The translations under genes were made by a program, and so were the position numbers. A stretch of DNA of 7,475 bases. It comes from Gallionellaceae bacterium. Lineage in GTDB: Bacteria; Pseudomonadota; Gammaproteobacteria; Burkholderiales; Gallionellaceae. The notes under the pieces were generated by a model. It saw only the letters and a list, made by a program, of their open reading frames with translations, was not told the DNA's origin and did no database searches. The first letter of the stretch is position 1; every line of letters starts with the position of its first letter. Below, one piece after another: positions 1 to 4,965 of the stretch. The DNA lies in assembly GCA_003151655.1 (NCBI GenBank), contig PLYB01000269.1:1-7475 (forward strand), written 5' to 3'.

Positions 1-37
1 CGTCGCGGTGTTGTTGCAGTGCCAGTGAAGGGCGCAT
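1..37 (-). CDS. 5' end of a possible nucleotidyltransferase gene (partial)
   Basis: Read on the minus strand, an ATG at 37-35 opens a frame that stays open to the window edge and gives MRPSLALQQHRD. It is preceded by a good Shine-Dalgarno (AGAGGAA, about 7 nt upstream of the ATG) and by a perfect TATAAT about 27 nt before the start. The residues resemble the first residues of small MNT-domain nucleotidyltransferases, which often begin MRPSxALxxHR and are commonly partnered with a HEPN protein as a toxin-antitoxin pair. Only 12 residues are visible, so the family call is a resemblance and no catalytic motif (GSxxR...DxD) can be checked. The gene diverges from the hydrogenase operon. It shows that the hydrogenase structural genes do not lie directly upstream of hupD. 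Confidence 0.5.
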   Translation of the reverse strand, partial: MRPSLALQQHRD

Positions 38-63
38 GACTTCGTTCCTCTACGATTTGCGGC

Positions 64-69
64 ATTATA
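64..69 (-). promoter_or_regulatory. -10 box for the minus-strand gene
   Basis: The plus strand reads ATTATA, so the minus strand carries a consensus TATAAT. Transcription would begin near position 57, leaving a leader of about 20 nt before the ATG at 37. No good TTGACA is found at 16-18 bp upstream; the nearest similar hexamer, TTTCAC, is only 12 bp away. The call rests on the perfect -10 and its position. Confidence 0.4.
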
Positions 70-283
70 GCGGTTGATACAGTGAAATGTACGTGCCGTC
101 TGCTTGTAACGTTAATGTTGCGATGTGCAAACCATTACTTGGAAATGAACGTAATGAATAAAAATCCGAACCCCGTTCAAAGTGAAGAATTGGCGTACGT
201 ACAGCACGTGTCAATATTGTCTATACACAGAGACCGGCAGTTTGAGTTTGTCGTCCCAAACTGGCAAATACGTTTCCATCTCC

Positions 284-313
284 GTCATCAAGTGCGCAGG
301 TGATAGTCATCAA
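284..313 (+). repeat. Direct repeat GTCATCAA x2
   Basis: GTCATCAA occurs at 284-291 and again at 306-313. The starts are 22 bp apart, about two helical turns, so both copies face the same side of the DNA. The second copy forms the right half of the FNR-like box. Such spacing is typical of tandem activator sites, but the 8-bp length alone does not exclude chance. Confidence 0.35.
300..313. promoter_or_regulatory. FNR/CRP-family-like binding site
   Basis: GTGAT-agtc-ATCAA matches the FNR consensus TTGAT-N4-ATCAA at 9 of 10 positions and keeps the exact N4 spacing. It also partly fits a CRP box. If the promoter at 348-377 is used, the site is centred near -77, upstream of the core promoter. Control of hydrogenase genes by oxygen through FNR-type proteins is known in several bacteria, so a site here makes sense. 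The distance is not a classic -41.5 or -61.5, which lowers confidence. Confidence 0.4.
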
Positions 314-323
314 ATACAATAAC

Positions 324-344
324 ATTAACCGGATACCGGTTAAT
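324..344. promoter_or_regulatory. Perfect inverted repeat, possible operator
   Basis: ATTAACCGG (324-332) and CCGGTTAAT (336-344) are exact reverse complements around a 3-bp centre ATA. The element lies directly upstream of the proposed -35 box, as expected for a dimeric regulator. There is no T-tract, so a terminator is unlikely. The cognate regulator is not identified. Confidence 0.45.
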
Positions 345-347
345 ATC

Positions 348-377
348 TTTCCATATTGATTACATATCGGCTATAAT
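348..377 (+). promoter_or_regulatory. Putative sigma70 promoter of the hup operon
   Basis: A perfect TATAAT at 372-377 is preceded, after an 18-bp spacer, by TTTCCA at 348-353 (4 of 6 matches to TTGACA). Transcription would start near 384, giving a leader of about 120 nt before hupD. It is the best promoter-like signal upstream of the ten-gene run. The weak -35 fits an activated promoter. No sigma54 -24/-12 element of comparable quality was found. Confidence 0.45.
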
Positions 378-405
378 TGTTCCGCATGAATTGCCAGAGA
401 GGTCT

Positions 406-461
406 GCCAGCGTACCTAATCGACTGAATTTTAACCACGAAACGTTTTAGGTATCGTTGGC
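406..461 (+). promoter_or_regulatory. Leader hairpin upstream of hupD
   Basis: The segment 406-419 pairs with 447-461. TACCTAA (413-419) and TTAGGTA (447-453) are perfectly complementary. After one bulged T (454) the pairing continues for seven more base pairs including one G-U, closing with GCC/GGC. The loop is about 27 nt. It lies in the predicted untranslated leader, about 45 nt before the hupD start. There is no following U-tract, so it is not a simple terminator. An RNA regulatory element or mRNA-stabilising structure is possible, and it matches no riboswitch class I recognise. Confidence 0.4.
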
Positions 462-506
462 ATGAGTAGTGCTGTATTCCAGCAGCGGCAATACAACGGA
501 TGAGCA

Positions 507-1130
507 ATGAAAAATACTCAACTTCTGATTTTGGGCATAGGCAATATTCTGTGGGCGGACGAGGGCTTCGGCGTGCGTTGCGTCGAGGCGATAAATGCCG
601 CCTATCAATTTGGCGACGACGTGACGGTGATGGATGGCGGCACGCAGGGTTTGTATTTGCTGCCTTACCTTGAAGATGCGCGCCGTCTGATTGTGTTCGA
701 TGCGGTGGACTACGGTAAAACTCCGGGCGAGATGGTGATCGCCAAGGACGATGAAGTGCCGCGCTTCATGGGCGTGAAAAAGATGAGCTTGCATCAGACC
801 GGTTTTCAGGAAGTGATCGCCTGCGCTTCACTGGCGGGCAAGCTGCCGGAGGCTATGGTGCTGATCGGGGTGCAGCCGGAACAACTGGAAGATTTCGGCG
901 GCAGCCTGCGCGCGCCGGTTAAAGCGCAGATACCCAATGCCATGAATGTCGCGCTCGACCTGATGAAAGAATGGGGTATCCCCTATGCGCCGCGCACGAC
1001 ACCTATAGCCAGCCGCTGCATCAACGGCGATGTGCTGGATATGGAAAGTTACGAGGCGGGACGCCCGTCGGCCGAGTTGGCTTGCCGCTTTGGCGATGAC
1101 CGGTTTCTGGCCGGCTCGGCAGAAAGTTAG
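507..1130 (+). CDS. hupD: Hydrogenase maturation endopeptidase HupD
   Basis: This cytoplasmic protease removes the C-terminal peptide of the hydrogenase large subunit after nickel insertion, the last step of active-site assembly. The 207 residues start with the family motif GIGNILWADEGFG (10-22). By comparison with E. coli HybD, the nickel-sensing ligands should be E19, D65 (IVFDAVD) and H96 (SLHQTG), and all are present. The motif DGGTQG (43-48) is also typical. The C-terminal tail with YEAGRPSAE (182-190) is characteristic of HupD rather than HybD or HycI. The ATG at 507 has only a weak SD (ACGGA), but it gives the standard N-terminus right before the beta strand. It is the first gene of the run; hupSLC, which normally precede it, are absent here. 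The hupF start follows 3 nt after the stop. Confidence 0.95.
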   Translation: MKNTQLLILGIGNILWADEGFGVRCVEAINAAYQFGDDVTVMDGGTQGLYLLPYLEDARRLIVFDAVDYGKTPGEMVIAKDDEVPRFMGVKKMSLHQTGFQEVIACASLAGKLPEAMVLIGVQPEQLEDFGGSLRAPVKAQIPNAMNVALDLMKEWGIPYAPRTTPIASRCINGDVLDMESYEAGRPSAELACRFGDDRFLAGSAES

Positions 1131-1133
1131 CCT

Positions 1134-1451
1134 ATGTGTATTGGCATTCCGATGCAGGTAGTCGAGATTGAAAACGATATGTTCGTCTGGTGCGACGGGC
1201 GCAATGGACGCAAGCGCATCAACACCATGCTGATCAGCGCGGTTCAGCCCGGAGATTGGTTGCTGACGTTTCTGGACAGCGCGCGCGAAGCCATCGATGC
1301 CGAGCGTGCGGCGATGATTAATTCAGCTCTGGATGCGCTGGAACGTGTGGCCGCAGGTGAGAACAATTTCGATGATTGCTTTGCTGATCTGATTGGCAGA
1401 GAGCCGCAATTGCCTGACTTTTTACGACCCGATTTTGTACAGAAGGGATGA
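1134..1451 (+). CDS. hupF: HypC-family hydrogenase chaperone HupF
   Basis: The protein has 105 residues and opens with MCIGIP, the HypC/HupF signature. C2 is the conserved cysteine that, in HypC, contacts the iron carrying CN and CO ligands and the large-subunit precursor. The HypC beta-barrel part ends around residue 60 (GDWLLTFLDSAREAID, 40-55). Residues 75-105 are an acidic, proline-containing extension that ordinary HypC (about 75-90 residues) lacks and HupF has. In rhizobia HupF helps mature the large subunit and protects it under oxygen, acting with HupK. Here it sits between hupD and hupG as in rhizobial clusters, but without hupE. The start lies 3 nt after the hupD stop with a poor SD, suggesting translational coupling. 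A separate hypC probably lies beyond the window, downstream of hypF. Confidence 0.92.
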   Translation: MCIGIPMQVVEIENDMFVWCDGRNGRKRINTMLISAVQPGDWLLTFLDSAREAIDAERAAMINSALDALERVAAGENNFDDCFADLIGREPQLPDFLRPDFVQKG

Positions 1452-1453
1452 AC

Positions 1454-1912
1454 ATGACCGCAGCACTCGCTTGGAAGCCACCGCGCTCCGCCATGAGCAA
1501 CAACTTCAGCGGTTTGCTGGATAAACTGACGGTGCAATACGGCATATCCGATGTAGGCTCAGCAGGCTTTCAAGCGTTCATGGATGAGCCTGGCAACGGG
1601 GTAGTGTTGCTTACGGAAGAACCGGACATCGCTCCGGAAAGCTGGGATATTTCGGTGATCTTTCCCGAACTGCTGGCGGCAACCAGCGTTAGTTTGCGCG
1701 CTGCTTTTCTTCGCCCGGAAGGAGCCCGGTTATTGCAGACGCGCTTCGGCCTTGGTCGTTTGCCTGCTTTGTTGTTCGTGCGCGATGGCGGCTATGTCGG
1801 TGCCATCGAAGGGCTGCGCGACTGGTCTGAGTTTGTCGAGGAATGCGCAACGATGCTACAAAAACCGGCCAGCCGTGCGCCTTCGGTAGGTATTGCGGTA
1901 TCGACCCTGTAG
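1454..1912 (+). CDS. hupG: HupG/HyaE-type hydrogenase chaperone, thioredoxin-like
   Basis: The protein has 152 residues. It matches the HupG/HyaE family, which has a thioredoxin fold and, in E. coli HyaE, binds the twin-arginine signal peptide of the small subunit before export. The recognisable core is RFGLGRLPALLFVRDGGYVG (97-116), whose LP corresponds to the cis-proline loop of thioredoxins. There is no CxxC, as usual in this family, so it should not be a redox enzyme. An ATG at 1448 overlaps the hupF stop (ATGA). I prefer 1454 because the SD AGAAGGG (1441-1447) abuts the first ATG but lies 6 nt from the second. Another in-frame ATG at 1493 is possible. The C-terminal residues after about 137 look disordered. 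Confidence 0.85.
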   Translation: MTAALAWKPPRSAMSNNFSGLLDKLTVQYGISDVGSAGFQAFMDEPGNGVVLLTEEPDIAPESWDISVIFPELLAATSVSLRAAFLRPEGARLLQTRFGLGRLPALLFVRDGGYVGAIEGLRDWSEFVEECATMLQKPASRAPSVGIAVSTL

Positions 1913-1954
1913 GTGAAAGATCGTTCAAAGTTAAACATTAACAAGGTAAGCAAA

Positions 1955-2788
1955 ATGAGAGATTTCCCTATTCCGGTCGTTGGCATCGGCTCCCAGCCAG
2001 TAGAAGAAGTGGTGGACTATTTGCCGCTGCCACAGGAGATGACTACTTTTGCGCTGCCCGTTTACAACCTTGAAGCCGATCCGGAAGTTTTGGCGGCGGC
2101 CTGCGAGGTGATCGAAAATCTGCGCGCTGCGATGCAAGTGGGGAGTGATGCGAAATTTGAATTGCTCGGCTTACCGTCCCAAGTGGTCGAACTGATCAAT
2201 CAGTCACTGGGTCACGGCGAAGTCAGCGTATTGGTACGCGAACCCGGCAATTTACATATTCAGGAAACCGTCTTCGCCGGAGTCTGGCGTGTGCAGGAAA
2301 TTGCGGAGACAGGCGCAATCTTGCGCGATACTTTGCATGCTTGCTTCATTCCTCCCGAGGTGCAGCAATCTGCCTTGTCGGGTGTTAGCGGAGAAGTCAT
2401 TGCGCCATCGCCGGGGCAAGGTATCATGAATGCGCCTGCCATCCTGAACGAGTTGATCGAGCGCTCAAGTAAACATAAAGCCGGACAAGCTGCACACGTA
2501 ATTAACCTTTCGCTGCTGCCGATGTCGCCGGAAGATCTGCAATACTTATTCGATGCTTTCGGCACGGGCACAGTGAGTATTTTGTCGCGCGGTTACGGCA
2601 ACTGCCGCATCACCAGCACGCGCCTGGCTAACGTGTGGTGGGTGCAGTATTTCAACAGTATGGATGCCATCATCCTCAACACCATCGAGGTGGTGGATAT
2701 ACCCGAGGTAGCCTTGGCAGCCGAGGAAGATTTTGAGGAAAGCGCTGAACGGTTGGGCGAGTGGCTCGGCGTAATGCGCGAACAATAA
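1955..2788 (+). CDS. hupH: Hydrogenase expression/maturation protein HupH (HyaF-like)
   Basis: The protein has 277 residues. It begins MRDFPIPVV and has DYLPLPQEM (21-29), both typical of HupH. HupH/HyaF proteins are needed for full uptake-hydrogenase activity; in rhizobia HupH acts with HupG and HupI on the small subunit. The chemistry is not settled. The sequence shows an internal duplication: GHGEVSVLVREPGN...VWRVQ (86-114) and GTGTVSILSRGYGN...VWWVQ (203-231). The second copy is followed by an acidic C-terminus. The frame is open back to a GTG at 1913 directly after the hupG stop. The ATG at 1955 has AAGG 8 nt upstream and gives the family's N-terminus, so I chose it. The gap 1913-1953 is AT-rich and holds nothing else visible. 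Confidence 0.9.
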   Translation: MRDFPIPVVGIGSQPVEEVVDYLPLPQEMTTFALPVYNLEADPEVLAAACEVIENLRAAMQVGSDAKFELLGLPSQVVELINQSLGHGEVSVLVREPGNLHIQETVFAGVWRVQEIAETGAILRDTLHACFIPPEVQQSALSGVSGEVIAPSPGQGIMNAPAILNELIERSSKHKAGQAAHVINLSLLPMSPEDLQYLFDAFGTGTVSILSRGYGNCRITSTRLANVWWVQYFNSMDAIILNTIEVVDIPEVALAAEEDFEESAERLGEWLGVMREQ

Positions 2789-2811
2789 TTTCAGAATCCG
2801 AGGGAATCCGA

Positions 2812-3021
2812 ATGTTTGAAGGCTCGTATCTCGGCGATGACAGCAAGATAGATCCCGCGACCCGTCTGGAGTGCGGCATTTGCTGGTGGGTGTACGATCC
2901 GCAAGAAGGCGACTTAGTTGCCAACATCGCCAGCGGCACACCGTTTTCAGCGTTGCCCGCGCACTGGCACTGCCCGAATTGCGATGCACCCAAACACAAA
3001 TTCATGGTGCTGAACGAATGA
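2812..3021 (+). CDS. hupI: Hydrogenase-associated rubredoxin HupI
   Basis: This is a 69-residue rubredoxin. Its single iron should be bound by C21 and C24 (CGIC) and by C54 and C57 (CPNC). The motifs VYDP (27-30), GTPFSALPAHW (42-52) and the tail KHKF (61-64) are present. The residue after the second cysteine is tryptophan (CGICWW), where ordinary rubredoxins have glycine; I associate CWW with the HupI subgroup. HupI is thought to move electrons during small-subunit FeS assembly or oxygen protection. The ATG at 2812 has a strong SD, GAGGGA, with 6 nt spacing. The frame is open to a GTG at 2761, but that would overlap hupH and add non-family residues. The stop overlaps the hupJ start (ATGA). 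Confidence 0.93.
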   Translation: MFEGSYLGDDSKIDPATRLECGICWWVYDPQEGDLVANIASGTPFSALPAHWHCPNCDAPKHKFMVLNE

Positions 3022-3518
3022 CTGGCGTTGTTCAAAATCTTGAGTCGGTATTCAGTGAAATCGCACGCACGCGTATGGTCGACGTGCCTATTCTCAACCC
3101 GGCGTTACGAGTCGAGGCGGTGGGCTTCCGTGTTTGGGAAGGTCTGTGGGCCGGAGTTCTGGTTACGCCCTGGACAATCAATCTGGTATTGCTGCCGGGA
3201 CAAGATACTCGGCTTGATGCTCTGGCTCTGGATGAAAAAAAGGAATGGCAATTTCCGTCCGGCAAATATGAATTTATGGGGCTTAATGAACCTGCAATAG
3301 GAACGTGTCATATTTGCTCATTGATTTCGCCGGTGACGGAATTCGTCACGCATGAAGAAGCGCTGGCGGTGGCGCAGGAAATAATTATTGGATTGTTCGC
3401 CGCACAGCACGATGAACTGGCGAGCAGGATCGATGAAGCGCGCCTCAAGGGCGAAGCGATCAGTCAACAAAATATGTCACGGCGCGATTTTTTACGCATG
3501 CCCTTTTTGGGAGGTTGA
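3018..3518 (+). CDS. hupJ: HupJ, HybE-family hydrogenase assembly chaperone
   Basis: The protein has 166 residues and belongs to the HybE/HupJ/HoxT family. E. coli HybE binds the hydrogenase-2 small-subunit precursor and holds back its Tat export until assembly is complete. The family core is seen in WEGLWAGVLVTPWTINLVLLPG (40-61) and in CHICSLISPVTEF (97-109), which here carries a CxxC (C97, C100). Residues 80-95 correspond to the FPSGxYEFxG stretch. The last residues hold SRRDFLR (154-160), which mimics a twin-arginine motif but at the C-terminus. The start overlaps the hupI stop by 4 nt and has little SD, suggesting coupling. A run of seven A (3235-3241) gives the in-frame slippery heptamer A_AAA_AAG. 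Confidence 0.92.
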   Translation: MTGVVQNLESVFSEIARTRMVDVPILNPALRVEAVGFRVWEGLWAGVLVTPWTINLVLLPGQDTRLDALALDEKKEWQFPSGKYEFMGLNEPAIGTCHICSLISPVTEFVTHEEALAVAQEIIIGLFAAQHDELASRIDEARLKGEAISQQNMSRRDFLRMPFLGG

Positions 3519-3519
3519 T

Positions 3520-4623
3520 ATGCCCGATATGGGCAAGTTGAACATTCGTATCATCTGGGATGGCAATGTCGTGCGCGACGTGGAGGTGAAATCCAATCGT
3601 CCGCAAGCCTACCGCATGTTGAAAGGCAGGATGCCGGACAACGCCGTACAGATGGTGCCGCTGCTGTATAGCGTATGCGGCAAAGCGCAGTTGGCGGCCT
3701 GCATTACCGCGATATCTGCGGCACAAGGAAATCCTTTGCCGCAAGATAGTAATTTTGAGCGCGGAGTGGCTTGCGAGGCGATGCAGGAGCACTTGTGGCG
3801 CTTGCTGCTGGATTGGCCTGAGCTGCTGAGATTGCCGCGACAGCAGCAACAGTTTGTACGCTGGCACGGCGCACTGAAAGAAATTGCCAATGGGCAGGGA
3901 AATGCAAAAAGTTTGCTGGCGGACTTGCATCAGGAATTGTTGGGTTTAACACCTGCCGAATGGCAGCAGATCGATTCGTATGCCAAGTTGAGCGACTGGC
4001 AAAAAGCAGGGAAGGGTTTATTGGCTCCTGTGTTTGCCGCTCTCGACTTTAAAGAAAGCCAACTGGATTTCGTCGGGGAAGTTACGCCGTGTGCATTACA
4101 GCCAAACTGGAGTGCGGCCGATGTGTGGAAAACATATGCGAGCTATCTCGACCATGGATTTACTGCAGTACCGCAATATGAAGGCAAGCCGCTGGAGACG
4201 GGAGCGCTGGCGCATAATCAATACGCGCCGTTACTACAAGACATATTGTGCAAGCGTCCGGCCCGATTGCAGGCCAGATTGATTGCCAGACTCGTTGATT
4301 TGCTGGATAGTGCGGAAGCGTTGGCACATGAAAATAATACTGGCCGCATTCAGGGTATTTCTGCTCTAAGCGCGACAGGATTATCCGTAGCGAGAACGGC
4401 GCGCGGTATGCTTCTACACTATGTGCGCATTGAAGCAGGGCGAATTGCGGAGTATCTGACCGTGGCGCCCACGGAATGGAATTTTCATCCGCAGGGATCA
4501 TTGGTGAGCGGACTGATCGGACTGAAAGAAAGTGATGAAGAGCGCTTGATGGGAACAGTTAAAAGTTACGTGTTATCGCTCGACCCCTGCGTGGAATACG
4601 AGATCGAGATTAGTCATGCATGA
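3520..4623 (+). CDS. hupK: HupK, HupL-like scaffold for active-site assembly
   Basis: The protein has 367 residues and is a degenerate relative of the hydrogenase large subunit. The N-terminal metal site CxxC becomes C53-G-K-A56 (SVCGKA). The C-terminal DPCxxC becomes DPC357-V-E-Y360 near the end. PLETGALAH (224-232) and ARGMLLHYVRIEAGRIAEYLTVAPTEWN (294-321) align with the large-subunit stretches around VGPLAR and RGALGHWIxIExGKIxxYxxVxPTxWN. Losing one cysteine of each pair means it cannot hold a normal NiFe centre. In rhizobia HupK is proposed to receive the Fe(CN)2CO group and work with HupF and HypC. The ATG at 3520 follows a strong SD, GGGAGG, with 5 nt spacing. The open frame back to 3388 overlaps hupJ and is not family sequence. 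Its end overlaps hypA by 8 nt. Confidence 0.9.
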   Translation: MPDMGKLNIRIIWDGNVVRDVEVKSNRPQAYRMLKGRMPDNAVQMVPLLYSVCGKAQLAACITAISAAQGNPLPQDSNFERGVACEAMQEHLWRLLLDWPELLRLPRQQQQFVRWHGALKEIANGQGNAKSLLADLHQELLGLTPAEWQQIDSYAKLSDWQKAGKGLLAPVFAALDFKESQLDFVGEVTPCALQPNWSAADVWKTYASYLDHGFTAVPQYEGKPLETGALAHNQYAPLLQDILCKRPARLQARLIARLVDLLDSAEALAHENNTGRIQGISALSATGLSVARTARGMLLHYVRIEAGRIAEYLTVAPTEWNFHPQGSLVSGLIGLKESDEERLMGTVKSYVLSLDPCVEYEIEISHA

Positions 4624-4957
4624 GATGTCGTTGGCAGAAGGCATTGTTCAATTGGTAGAGGATGCAGCACGTGCCGACGGCTGCTCAAAAGTCAAAGTCA
4701 TCTGGCTGGAAATCGGCCAGTTGGCAGCAGTTGAAATAGAGGCATTGCGCTTCTGTTTTGATGCGGTGACGCGCGACGGCATTGCCGCAGGCGCGCGTTT
4801 GGAAATCATCGCAACACCGGGACAAGGCTGGTGCATGAAGTGCGAAGGTAATGTCCCGGTGACAGCGCTGTATGAGCCATGCCCTGTCTGCGGCAGTTAC
4901 CAGATACAAGTGACCGGCGGCAGCGAAATGCGCGTCAAAGAATTCGAAGTTGAATAG
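4616..4957 (+). CDS. hypA: Hydrogenase nickel-insertion chaperone HypA
   Basis: The protein has 113 residues. It starts MHEMSLAE, where H2 and the N-terminal amine bind nickel in characterised HypA. The zinc site is made by C73-M-K-C76 and C89-P-V-C92. The protein delivers nickel to the large-subunit precursor together with HypB in the cytoplasm. The length and both metal motifs match the family. The ATG at 4616 lies inside the hupK end (8-nt overlap) and no good SD is seen, so coupled translation is likely. The hypB SD begins at the hypA stop codon. Confidence 0.96.
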   Translation: MHEMSLAEGIVQLVEDAARADGCSKVKVIWLEIGQLAAVEIEALRFCFDAVTRDGIAAGARLEIIATPGQGWCMKCEGNVPVTALYEPCPVCGSYQIQVTGGSEMRVKEFEVE

Positions 4958-4965
4958 AGGAAAAT

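Larger units (their letters stand above)
38..506. other. Gene-free control region between divergent genes
   Basis: No convincing gene lies here. The base composition is more AT-rich than in the flanking genes. The region holds the minus-strand -10 box, an FNR/CRP-like box (300-313), an 8-bp direct repeat (284-291 and 306-313), a perfect inverted repeat (324-344), a sigma70-like promoter (348-377) and a leader hairpin (406-461). A smaller hairpin, CAGTTTG at 238-244 against CAAACTG at 257-263, is also possible. A 49- to 73-codon frame ending at 303 has no recognisable product and runs into the FNR-like box, so I do not call it. Confidence 0.7.

Noticed and set aside
192..205. GG-N10-GC spacing resembling a sigma54 -24/-12 promoter
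   Set aside because: The invariant GG and GC are present at the right spacing, but the -12 half (ACAGC) lacks the TTTGC pattern, and it is about 300 nt from hupD, upstream of a better sigma70-like promoter.
262..277. TGGCAA-N5-TTTC, a second sigma54-like match
   Set aside because: The invariant GC of the -12 element is replaced by TC.
82..303. Open frame of 73 codons (or 49 from the ATG at 154) in the upstream region
   Set aside because: The product resembles no family I know, its residue make-up looks random, and its stop lies within the FNR-like box. It fits an AT-rich control region better than a gene.
356..369. FNR half-site TTGAT near the -35 box
   Set aside because: The other half (ATCAA at N4 spacing) is not present.
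447..794. Minus-strand frame of 115 codons opposite hupD
   Set aside because: It is the antisense shadow of hupD with no family resemblance or ribosome binding site.
1913..1954. GTG start for hupH directly after the hupG stop
   Set aside because: The 14 added residues are not part of the HupH N-terminus, and the ATG at 1955 has its own SD at good spacing.
3388..3519. Longer hupK start upstream of 3520
   Set aside because: It would overlap hupJ by more than 100 nt, has no SD, and the strong GGGAGG sits right before 3520.
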